The notes under the pieces were generated by a model. That model was not told the origin of the DNA. It worked only from the letters and a program-made list of their open reading frames with translations, and did not search any database. A DNA stretch of 64,000 nucleotides from Bacillota bacterium (GTDB taxonomy: Bacteria > Bacillota > Bacilli > Desulfuribacillales > Desulfuribacillaceae): the NCBI GenBank assembly GCA_023388635.1, contig JAEWFW010000058.1, positions 1 through 64,000 of the forward strand, written 5' to 3'. The first letter of the stretch is position 1; each line of letters starts with the position of its first letter. This document shows, in pieces, positions 8,272 through 16,197 of this stretch. The position numbers and the translations under genes were made by a program.

Positions 8272-10698
8272 TTGAATAAAAAACTATCGATGATTCAAAG
8301 AACCAGCTTATATTTGATGATTCTATCACTACTGCTTTCTGCTTGTTTGGGTAATACTTCCACGACATTTGCAGAAAATCGAAATGGAGATAGTTTGGTA
8401 CAACGCGGGCAGGCGGCGGAAATGATCGCTCAAGCGGCAGATGATTATAATACAGGAGTTGCTGTTTCAGATATTATTAAAGGATATGGCAACGGTGAAC
8501 TGCGTGAACATCAAATTGCTACAAAGGCAGAAATAGCAGTCATGCTTGATCGGGGGTTTGGGAAATTTCCTAAACCGCAGGGAGATCGTTTACGAATGAG
8601 TTCGTTTGATATCGTTTTTTCGGAAGTACCCGTTTGGGCGGAGGACGCATTGGAGCACCTTAGACAAGCTGGAATTCTGGCAAATGGACCGGACGGGTTA
8701 TTGGATGTCGATCAACCAATGACAGTCGCTGATTTGCACAATCATATTCAACGCATATGGGCATTGTACGGCAGTAACGCTAAAGATGATTTTTATGCCA
8801 CTGTTAATAAACAATGGCTGGATAGTTCTGAAATTCCCGCCGGTGAAGCAAGTAATGGAGTCTTAGGGATAATGCAAGAAACGACTGAGCGACGCTTGGA
8901 ATCGATTATCGATGAGTTAATATACAATCAGCGCTCTGTAGATGGAAAACAGTATGAGCAAGGCACGAAAGAGCAGAAAATAGTCGATTTTTATTCAACG
9001 GCATCGGATCAGGAAAACCGTAATCAACAGGGTTCAGAACCGATTCAAATGTATTTGCGAGCATATGAAAACGCGGAAAATTTACAGCAGCTTTTACAAG
9101 CTGATATGGAGCTTTATCGACAAACAGGTATGGCGACGCTCATGCAGTTTGTGATCGGCGCAGACCCCAAAGACAGCGGCAGCCATATTATGTATCATGG
9201 GGGATTGTCGGCTTCATTAGATAAGCATTTGTATGACGCAGGACAGACGGAAAAAACAGATGCATACCTTACATACATAGCGAAACTTTTGACGTTGGCA
9301 GGTGAGGATGCGCAGACGGCGAGTAAAGACGCAGAGAAACTGTTTGCGCTGGAAAAAGATTTAGCTGCGGTGACTTTGGAGCCGCAAGAAAAATACGATA
9401 TCAATAAAACATACAATCTTTACAAAACAAAAAATTTACATGCTTTATACAAGCATTTGCCTGACGAACTATCAGTGGAAAAAATCATAACAGATATGGG
9501 TTTCGAACTGCCGAAAAATGTTTTAGTAATGGACAAGAAGTTATTGGAGCAATCGGCAAGTTATTTCACGGAAGAAAATTTGCCATTGCTTAAAATATAC
9601 GCAAAAGTGCGATTGTTATCGGCGTCAGCCGGACTTTTATCAGAAGATTTTCGTCATGCACAAGAAGAATTTTCCCATGTATTTTACGGAGTTGAGGGAA
9701 AGAAGACTGACAAGCAACGTGCTGTACAAGCGACGAGCGGCGCATTTTCTGATTATATAGGTCAAATGTATGCAGAGCGTTATTTTTCGCCGGCAGCCAA
9801 AAAAGATGTCGAGCAACTTGTCGGAAAGTTTATCGATGTATATAGACAAAGACTGACTGATCTTGAATGGATGAGTGAAAAGACCAAAGGCAAAGCAATT
9901 AAAAAACTTGAGACGATGGCTGTAAAAGTCGGTTATCCAGATCAATGGACTGATGTTTTAGAAACGGTAGCGATCGTTCCATACGAAGACGGAGGAAGTT
10001 ATTTTGCGAATACGGCAGCGATCAGTCGTGCGACGGCGGAACACAACCGTCAGCAGCAGTCAAAGCCGGTTGACCGCGAAAAATGGCAGATCGATGTTTA
10101 TGAGGTCAACGCATATTACAATCCGTTAAATAATGAGATCGTCTTTCCAGCAGGAATACTGCAACAGCCTTTCTATGATGCCAATGCTCCGCTCGCGGAT
10201 AACCTGGGAGGAATTGGTGTAGTGATTGCCCATGAAATCAGTCATGCGTTTGATGACAACGGTTCCAAATATGACCAGAATGGCAATGCAAACAACTGGT
10301 GGACAAAATCAGACAGTCGGCATTTTCTTGAGAAATGTCAAGCGATCATTGCATTTTATGATGGGATAGAAATTATCCCCGGTGTTTTCAGCAATGGCGA
10401 ATTGACTTTGGGCGAGAATATCGCCGATCTGGGCGGGATTGCGACGGCGTTGCAAGTGCTAAAATCCGATCAGCAGAAAGCCGATTACCGCAGATTTTTC
10501 GAAGCATATGCAAAATCTTGGGCAGCCACGTCAACAAAGGAAATTGTTGCATATCTCAGTCAAACCGATGTTCATAGCAATAAGAAAATTCGAGTCAATC
10601 GCTCGATTGTCAACTTCGATGAATTCTATGAAGCGTTCGATATCCAGCAAACTGATGGTATGTATGTAGCTCCAGAGCATAGGGTTAAACTCTGGTAA
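8272..10698 (+). CDS. M13 family (neprilysin/PepO-like) zinc peptidase lipoprotein with SLH domain
   Basis: An 808-residue exported peptidase. TTG start after AGGAGAGG. Lipobox LLLSACLG puts the acylated Cys at residue 25. Residues ~40-165 read as an S-layer-homology-like segment (SDIIKGYGNGELREHQIATK, then VWAEDALEHLRQAGIL). The rest is an M13 peptidase: zinc motif HEISHAFD at 654-661, the third-ligand region ENIADLGG near residue 710, and the substrate-binding NAYYNPLNNEIVFPAGIL before the zinc site. M13 enzymes cut peptides on the outer face of the membrane. A lipid anchor and an SLH-type wall module in one protein is unusual; it would tie the enzyme to both membrane and wall. Single-gene transcription unit. 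Confidence 0.9.
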   Translation: MNKKLSMIQRTSLYLMILSLLLSACLGNTSTTFAENRNGDSLVQRGQAAEMIAQAADDYNTGVAVSDIIKGYGNGELREHQIATKAEIAVMLDRGFGKFPKPQGDRLRMSSFDIVFSEVPVWAEDALEHLRQAGILANGPDGLLDVDQPMTVADLHNHIQRIWALYGSNAKDDFYATVNKQWLDSSEIPAGEASNGVLGIMQETTERRLESIIDELIYNQRSVDGKQYEQGTKEQKIVDFYSTASDQENRNQQGSEPIQMYLRAYENAENLQQLLQADMELYRQTGMATLMQFVIGADPKDSGSHIMYHGGLSASLDKHLYDAGQTEKTDAYLTYIAKLLTLAGEDAQTASKDAEKLFALEKDLAAVTLEPQEKYDINKTYNLYKTKNLHALYKHLPDELSVEKIITDMGFELPKNVLVMDKKLLEQSASYFTEENLPLLKIYAKVRLLSASAGLLSEDFRHAQEEFSHVFYGVEGKKTDKQRAVQATSGAFSDYIGQMYAERYFSPAAKKDVEQLVGKFIDVYRQRLTDLEWMSEKTKGKAIKKLETMAVKVGYPDQWTDVLETVAIVPYEDGGSYFANTAAISRATAEHNRQQQSKPVDREKWQIDVYEVNAYYNPLNNEIVFPAGILQQPFYDANAPLADNLGGIGVVIAHEISHAFDDNGSKYDQNGNANNWWTKSDSRHFLEKCQAIIAFYDGIEIIPGVFSNGELTLGENIADLGGIATALQVLKSDQQKADYRRFFEAYAKSWAATSTKEIVAYLSQTDVHSNKKIRVNRSIVNFDEFYEAFDIQQTDGMYVAPEHRVKLW

Positions 10699-10765
10699 TG
10701 GAGCTGTCTATATTAAAATGGCTTGTTCCTGTACCGCATATTTCGACAATTTGTGAAATGTTTCC

Positions 10766-10794
10766 TTGATTTTCAGGACGGATTTTCATATAAT
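10766..10794 (+). promoter_or_regulatory. Promoter of the first chemoreceptor gene
   Basis: TTGATT at 10766-10771, 17-base spacer, TATAAT at 10789-10794. The same hexamers and spacing recur in front of the second chemoreceptor. It implies a transcribed leader of roughly 310 bases before the start codon at 11111. Confidence 0.7.
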
Positions 10795-10830
10795 GGAAAA
10801 CAATGACGGGAATATTAGTTTTTTCTGTAA

Positions 10831-11010
10831 AAAAATCTGACAAATTCATTCTTTTGTTAGATTTTTTTATTTATTTATTGAAGATTTTCGCGGCTCTCCG
10901 GCATTACGAAAAATAAAAGATAATTTCCATTTTAAAGAAAATCGCCTTCTGGTCATATGAGACTGGGAGGCGATTTAAGCGCGATCTAACAAAAGAATGA
11001 ATTTGTTATA
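10831..11010 (+). repeat. Structured leader with paired inverted repeats, copy 1
   Basis: Two 22-base arms, 10840-10861 and 10985-11006, are perfect reverse complements ~123 bases apart. Each arm is itself an imperfect hairpin (stem about ACAAA/TTTGT), and the two loops are complementary, so the RNA could form one long helix or two kissing hairpins. The left arm with flanking A and T runs (AAAAATCT...AGATTTTTTT) also resembles an intrinsic terminator. Between the arms an AAATCGCC/GGCGATTT hairpin (about 10939-10978) is present. The second chemoreceptor has the same arrangement with compensating base changes. Confidence 0.7.
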
Positions 11011-11110
11011 TAGGGTTTACTTTAGCGTGGAGGTGAAATTTGTTTTTTAATATAGTAGTGGACAGCATTTATCGGGAGCATTGATTGAAATCTTTGGGAG
11101 GCATTTATGT

Positions 11111-13118
11111 ATGTTGAATTTTAAAAGTATTAGAACGAAATTATTGTTTTTTTTCGTTACGATCTTGATCGTTGTGTGTTTAGGGATAGGCGGCACTTCA
11201 TATTACATATCTTCATATACAGTTGAGACAATGACAGATATGTCTTTGACTCAGATAGTAGGAGGAGGGGCAAAGTTGGTTCAGAGTAGGCTGGAGATGC
11301 ATTTAAACGCGCTAGAGGCAATCGCAGCGAATCCTCTAATCAGCAATCCACAAGTACCGATTGAAGAAAAATTAAATATGCTAGATGAAGAATTGGAGCG
11401 CAGCGGGTACTTGCGTATAGGCATCGGCGATTTAAAAGGACACCTGCAATATACAAACGGTACGACGTCAGACGTGGGAGAGCGTGTTGCCTATCAAATG
11501 GCACTAAAGGGAACTCACGCCGTTAATGATCCCATCGTCCAACGTAGATGGAAGCATTGTGCTCCCGTTTTATGTTCCAATATTTGATGACAGAGGTCAA
11601 GTTTTAGGCGTAATTGCTGCAGTCAGGGATGGGAATGAGTTGAGCCATACTGTTGAAGATATCGGGTACGGTGAAACCGGGGACGGATTTATGATAAATA
11701 AGCAGGGCATAATTATTGCCAATCAAAATCAGGAGCTTGTCTTAGGTCAATACAATATGATTGAAGCGGCAAATGACGATCCCAGTCTCCAAGCGATGTC
11801 AGACACGACGAAGAAAGTGATTGCCGGTGAGACAACAATCGGTCAATATACATACGATAATAATTTTAAGTATGCCGCATTTGCGCCGATAGCGAGTACA
11901 GAATGGTTTTTTGGCATTGAGGTATCGCAAGATGAAGTTATGGAAAACGTGAATTACCTCGAAAAAATTATTTTTATTGTGTCAGGAGTGTTTCTGGCAC
12001 TCAGCATTTTGTTCACACTGCTTATGAGCACTAGCATTGTCAAGCCAATTAAGGCGACGGCACAGCATTTGGAAGTCATGGCAACGGGAGATTTTACGGA
12101 ACCGATCCCTGAGTCTTTGTTAAAAATGCGCGATGAGACAGGCATTCTCGCCAATGCAGCATCTGATATGCAACGTTCTATGAAGGAAATCATCATAAAA
12201 GTTATGGAAGAATCAAATGAAGTGGGACGAACTCTGGATGTGATCCATCAAGAAATGGACCGTTTGGATAAAAGCATAGAAGAAATTGCCGCGACGACGG
12301 AGCAATTGTCAGCAGGTAGCGAGCAGACAGCGGCATCGGCTGAGGAAATGAACGCGACATCGACAGAGATTGAGCGTGCGGTGGAATCGATTGCGACGAA
12401 AGCTCAAGACGGTTCTATCGTCGTCGGGAATGTCAGTACGATGGCGGGGGAAATGAGTAGTAGTGCATTAGAGTCGAGAAAGAACGCGCTCGGAATGTAT
12501 GAGCGCACGAAGATAGAATTACAAAGGGCGATTCAACAATCACAAGAAGTAAACCAGATCAACGAACTGTCAGATTCGATTCTGGAAATTACGGCACAGA
12601 CGAATTTGCTGTCATTGAATGCGTCGATTGAGGCGGCAAGAGCTGGTGAGGCGGGGAAAGGATTTGCCGTCGTCGCGAATGAAATACGCGGTTTGGCAGA
12701 TAGCTCCAAAGCGACTGTGTCAAGGATTCAGGAAGTGACAAAGGTGATTCTCGAAGCGGTATCGAATTTGGCTGCCCATTCAAATGGGATACTTGATTTT
12801 GTCGATCAGAAGGTATTGAGTGATTATGAGTATTTTGTGCAAACGAGTCGACAGTCGAGTGAAAATACGGTGCGTATCGGGGATATGGTGACGGATTTTA
12901 GTGCGGCATCAGAGGAATTATTAGCATCGATTCAAAATATGGTCAATGCCATCAACGAAGTGTCTCTGTCATCGAATGAGGCGGCGAGCGGAACGACGAG
13001 CATTGCCCAAGAATCGACAACGATCGCCCAAATGTCGAATGAAATTATTGCATTGTCGGATGAGGCAAAACGAAGATCGGACGAACTGATCACGATTGTA
13101 ACAAAATTTAAGGTATAA
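11111..13118 (+). pseudogene. Methyl-accepting chemotaxis protein, frameshifted
   Basis: Same architecture as the intact receptor at 13641-15650: N-terminal membrane helix, external Cache-type sensor, second membrane helix near FIVSGVFLALSILFTLL, HAMP, and a cytoplasmic signalling domain with the conserved LSLNASIEAARAGEAGKGFA hairpin tip. The reading frame breaks between 11540 and 11546: VNDPIVQ is in one frame and DGSIVLPFYVPIFDDRG in another. Compared with the neighbour, two bases are missing there. The first frame ends at 11587 and cannot make a receptor; the second starts inside the sensor. Unless this is a sequencing error or is recoded, the gene is dead. Its start follows GGGAGG with a 4-base ATGT duplication relative to the second copy. 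Confidence 0.85.
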
Positions 13119-13143
13119 AGTTAATAGCAGTTTAAGTGTTTAC

Positions 13144-13178
13144 CGGTTCTCTGCATGTATCCTGCGGAGAACCGTTTT
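13144..13178 (+). terminator. Terminator after the first chemoreceptor
   Basis: Stem CGGTTCTC (13144-13151) / GAGAACCG (13167-13174) followed by TTTT. It ends the first receptor transcript before the duplicated leader of the second. Confidence 0.75.
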
Positions 13179-13254
13179 ACGTATTGTAAGGTTTAGGGGA
13201 AAGTGAAATATATGCTCATAGCCGCATATTTCGACAATTTATGGCGGCATTTTC

Positions 13255-13283
13255 TTGATTTTCCAGCTAGATTTTCATATAAT
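13255..13283 (+). promoter_or_regulatory. Promoter of the second chemoreceptor gene
   Basis: TTGATT (13255-13260), 17 bases, TATAAT (13278-13283), identical in layout to the promoter at 10766-10794, implying a ~350-base leader. Confidence 0.7.
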
Positions 13284-13365
13284 GGAAATGTATATTCATG
13301 CACAAGTTTGTGGTTATAATAATTCTAAATTTATAAAAATTACAAAAATGTGTTTATTTGCAAAA

Positions 13366-13545
13366 AAATCTGACAAAATTATTATTTTGTTAGATTTTTT
13401 TTATTTGCTTATCCAAGAGTTTGAAGGTTTTCTAGCATTATATAAAACAATAGCTAAATTACCATTTTAAAGCAAATAGCTTTCCCGTTATATAGGACGC
13501 AAGAGTCATTGAAGCACAATCTAACAAAATAATAACTTTGTTATA
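13366..13545 (+). repeat. Structured leader with paired inverted repeats, copy 2
   Basis: Arms 13373-13394 and 13520-13541 correspond to the arms of copy 1. Relative to copy 1 two positions changed on both sides so that pairing is kept (C-G to A-T and C-G to T-A), and one became an A/C mismatch. The local terminator-like form (AAAAATCT...AGATTTTTTT) is also preserved, while the sequence between the arms has diverged strongly. Confidence 0.7.
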
Positions 13546-13640
13546 TAAAGCTATTTTAATGTGGAGGTGACATTTGATTCTTTGACGTACTCGTAGACAT
13601 AGTTTATTTGCAATATTTATCGAAATCTTAGGAGGCATTT

Positions 13641-15650
13641 ATGTTGACTTTTAAAAGTATTAAGACAAAGATACTAACTTTTTTCATTACGATCTTGGTT
13701 GTTGTATGTTTGGGGATCGGCGGCACTTCGTATTACATATCATCGAATACGATTGAAGAAATGACGGATGCTTCTCTAACTGCAATACTAGAAGGTGGGG
13801 CTAAGTTGATCGAAAGTAGGATGGAAACCCATTTTAACGCCTTAGAGGCGATTGCGGCAAATCCGCTTATTAGCAATCCGCAAGTACCGATTGAAGAAAA
13901 ATTAAATATGCTAGATAAAGAATTAGAGCGTAGTGGACACTTGCGTATAGGAATCGGTGACTTCAATGGACACCTGCAATATACCAACGGTAATACAGCA
14001 GATGTGGGAGAGCGTGCTTCGTATCAAATGGCTTTAAAGGGGACAAGCGCTGTAAATGATCCTACCGTCAGTAAACTGGATGGCAGCATCGTTTTCCCAA
14101 TATATGTTCCGATATTCGATGATCGAGAGCAAGTCATAGGCGTACTTGCTGCTATCAGAGATGGGAGTGAATTGAGTCATCTTGTCAGTGACATCGGGTA
14201 TGGGAAAACTGGTCAAGGCTATTTGGTCAATAATCAAGGTACAATTATCGCAGATAGGGATGTTTCTCTAGTTTTGGATCAATATAATGTTTTTGATGTA
14301 GCCCAAAAGGATCCTGCCTATCAACCGTATGCTGATGTAATACAAAAAGCGGTTAAAGGCGAGAGCGGAATCGGCGAATACGCATATGAAAATATACCGA
14401 AATATGTTGCCTATGAGCCTGTTCCGAAGACAAGTTGGTCTATAATCATCTCCGTAGAAAGATCGGAGATTATGCAAAATGTAAATATTCTGACAAAGGT
14501 TATTCTGATTATTTCTGCAGCTTTTTTGATAGGCGGTATATTGATTGCTGTCTTTATAAGTTCCAGTATTACAAAACCGATAAGAATGACGGCGCAGCAC
14601 CTGGAAGTTATGGCAACGGGAGATTTTACACAACCAATTCCAGAGTCCTTGTTGAAAATGAGTGATGAGACAGGAACGCTTGCCAATGCAGCATCTGATT
14701 TGCAAAGCTCTATGAAGGAAATCATCGTAAAGGTTATGGAAGAATCTAATAGAGTGGGGCAAACTCTAGCTACTATTAACCGAGAAATGGAACGCTTGGA
14801 CGGAAGCATAGAGGAAATTGCCGCGACAACGGAGCAGTTGTCGGCGGGCAGCCAGCAGACAGCGGCATCGGCTGAGGAAATGAATGCGACATCGACAGAG
14901 ATTGAGCGTGCGGTGGAAGCGATTGCGACGAAAGCTCAGGACGGTTCTGTCGTCGTGGGGAATGTCAGCACGATGGCAGAGGAAATGAGTAGCAGTGCGT
15001 TAGAGTCGAGAAAGAATGCTCTTGCAATGTATGAAAATACGAAAGAAGCTTTACAAAAAGCTATCCAGCAATCACAAGAAGTGAACCAGATCAACGAATT
15101 GTCAGACTCGATTCTGGAAATTACCGCACAGACGAATTTGCTGTCATTGAATGCGTCGATTGAGGCGGCAAGAGCCGGTGAGGCGGGGAAGGGATTTGCT
15201 GTCGTCGCGAATGAAATACGCGGTTTGGCGGATAGTTCCAAAGAAACTGTGTCACGGATTCAGGAAGTGACCAAAGTGATTCTCGAAGCGGTATCGAATT
15301 TGGCTGCCCATTCGAACGAGATACTTGATTTTGTCGATCAGAAGGTATTGAGTGACTATGAGTATTTTGTGCAAACGAGTGAACAGTCGAGTGAGAATAC
15401 GATGAGCATCGGAGATATGGTGACAGATTTTAGTGCAGCATCGGAAGAGTTATTAGCTTCCATTCAGAATATGGTCAATGCGATTAATGAAGTGTCTCTA
15501 TCATCAAACGAGGCGGCGAACGGAACGACAAGTATTGCTCAGGAGTCAACGACAATTGCACAAATGTCGAATGAGATTACTGCATTATCGGAAGAGGCGA
15601 AACAGAGATCGGACACACTGATTGCGATTGTGACAAAATTCAAGGTATAA
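13641..15650 (+). CDS. Methyl-accepting chemotaxis protein with Cache sensor
   Basis: An intact 669-residue transmembrane chemoreceptor. Helix 1 at about residues 10-30, an external double-Cache-like sensor (residues ~35-275, with GDFNGHLQYTNG and GYGKTGQGYLVNNQG typical of Cache domains), helix 2 at about 280-303 (VILIISAAFLIGGILIAVF), HAMP to about 355, then the signalling domain with its conserved tip LSLNASIEAARAGEAGKGFA and ADSSKETVSRIQEVT. It would signal through CheA/CheW to the flagellar motor. AGGAGG lies at the right distance from the ATG. The signalling half is nearly identical to the frameshifted upstream copy, consistent with a recent tandem duplication or gene conversion; sensors differ more. 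Confidence 0.93.
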   Translation: MLTFKSIKTKILTFFITILVVVCLGIGGTSYYISSNTIEEMTDASLTAILEGGAKLIESRMETHFNALEAIAANPLISNPQVPIEEKLNMLDKELERSGHLRIGIGDFNGHLQYTNGNTADVGERASYQMALKGTSAVNDPTVSKLDGSIVFPIYVPIFDDREQVIGVLAAIRDGSELSHLVSDIGYGKTGQGYLVNNQGTIIADRDVSLVLDQYNVFDVAQKDPAYQPYADVIQKAVKGESGIGEYAYENIPKYVAYEPVPKTSWSIIISVERSEIMQNVNILTKVILIISAAFLIGGILIAVFISSSITKPIRMTAQHLEVMATGDFTQPIPESLLKMSDETGTLANAASDLQSSMKEIIVKVMEESNRVGQTLATINREMERLDGSIEEIAATTEQLSAGSQQTAASAEEMNATSTEIERAVEAIATKAQDGSVVVGNVSTMAEEMSSSALESRKNALAMYENTKEALQKAIQQSQEVNQINELSDSILEITAQTNLLSLNASIEAARAGEAGKGFAVVANEIRGLADSSKETVSRIQEVTKVILEAVSNLAAHSNEILDFVDQKVLSDYEYFVQTSEQSSENTMSIGDMVTDFSAASEELLASIQNMVNAINEVSLSSNEAANGTTSIAQESTTIAQMSNEITALSEEAKQRSDTLIAIVTKFKV

Positions 15651-15713
15651 GCAAGTAACCTCTGGCGGATTGATTTCAAGAAATTATAGAAAAATGAGAA
15701 GAGGTCACGGAAT

Positions 15714-16103
15714 ATGGATACATGGAAAGATGATCCCGATCTCAAGACAATGTCAGACACAACGAACAAGGTTATTTCCAGCGAGACAACAGTCGGTCAA
15801 TATACATACGACAATGATTTTAAGTATGCCACATTTGCACCGGCACCTGATAAGGAATATTTTTTTGAAATTGAGGTATCTCAAGATGAAGTTATAGAAA
15901 ATGAGCATTACCTGAAGAAAATTATTTTCATTATGCTCGGAGTGTTTCTGGTGCTTAGCGTTTTATTCATCTTTACTTATAAGCATCTGCATTGTCAGTC
16001 AATCAAGGTGACGACACAGTATTTAGAAGTCATGGAACGGGAGCGGGAAGCGACAATGATAGTACTAATGTCGAATATATGGATACTTAGAAGTATTCGT
16101 TAG
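15714..16103 (+). pseudogene. Chemoreceptor fragment (Cache tail, second membrane helix, start of HAMP)
   Basis: A 129-codon frame whose first ~110 residues align with the frameshifted receptor: DDPDLKTMSDTTNKVIS matches its DDPSLQAMSDTTKKVIA, VGQYTYDNDFKYATFAP matches IGQYTYDNNFKYAAFAP, and the membrane helix IIFIMLGVFLVLSVLF follows. It keeps only the end of the sensor, the helix and the first bases of HAMP, then diverges (EREREATMIVLMSN). Signal input, signalling domain and first helix are missing, so it is a remnant of a third receptor copy. Confidence 0.82.
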
Positions 16104-16111
16104 TTATTAGA

Positions 16112-16160
16112 TAAAAAATCAAGGATGCCTGAAAGTCAAAAATTCGACTTTTAGACATCC
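16112..16160 (-). terminator. Terminator of the TPM/PspA unit
   Basis: 15-base arms 16123-16137 and 16146-16160 (GGATG...GTC / GAC...CATCC) with two mismatches, followed on the minus strand by a T-rich tract. Fits as the end of the minus-strand TPM gene. Confidence 0.75.
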
Positions 16161-16197
16161 CTGTTTGCTTGTATAGTAGATATTCTCGCAGCATTTA

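Noticed and set aside
10840..11006. Chemoreceptor leader element as a MITE
   Set aside because: No target-site duplication is visible around the arms and both copies occupy the same place in duplicated leaders; kept as a structured leader, though a mobile origin is not excluded.
11526..13118. Stand-alone chemoreceptor starting at 11526
   Set aside because: Its first residues are mid-sensor sequence and the upstream frame supplies the missing half; it is the second part of a frameshifted gene, with no ribosome site at 11526.
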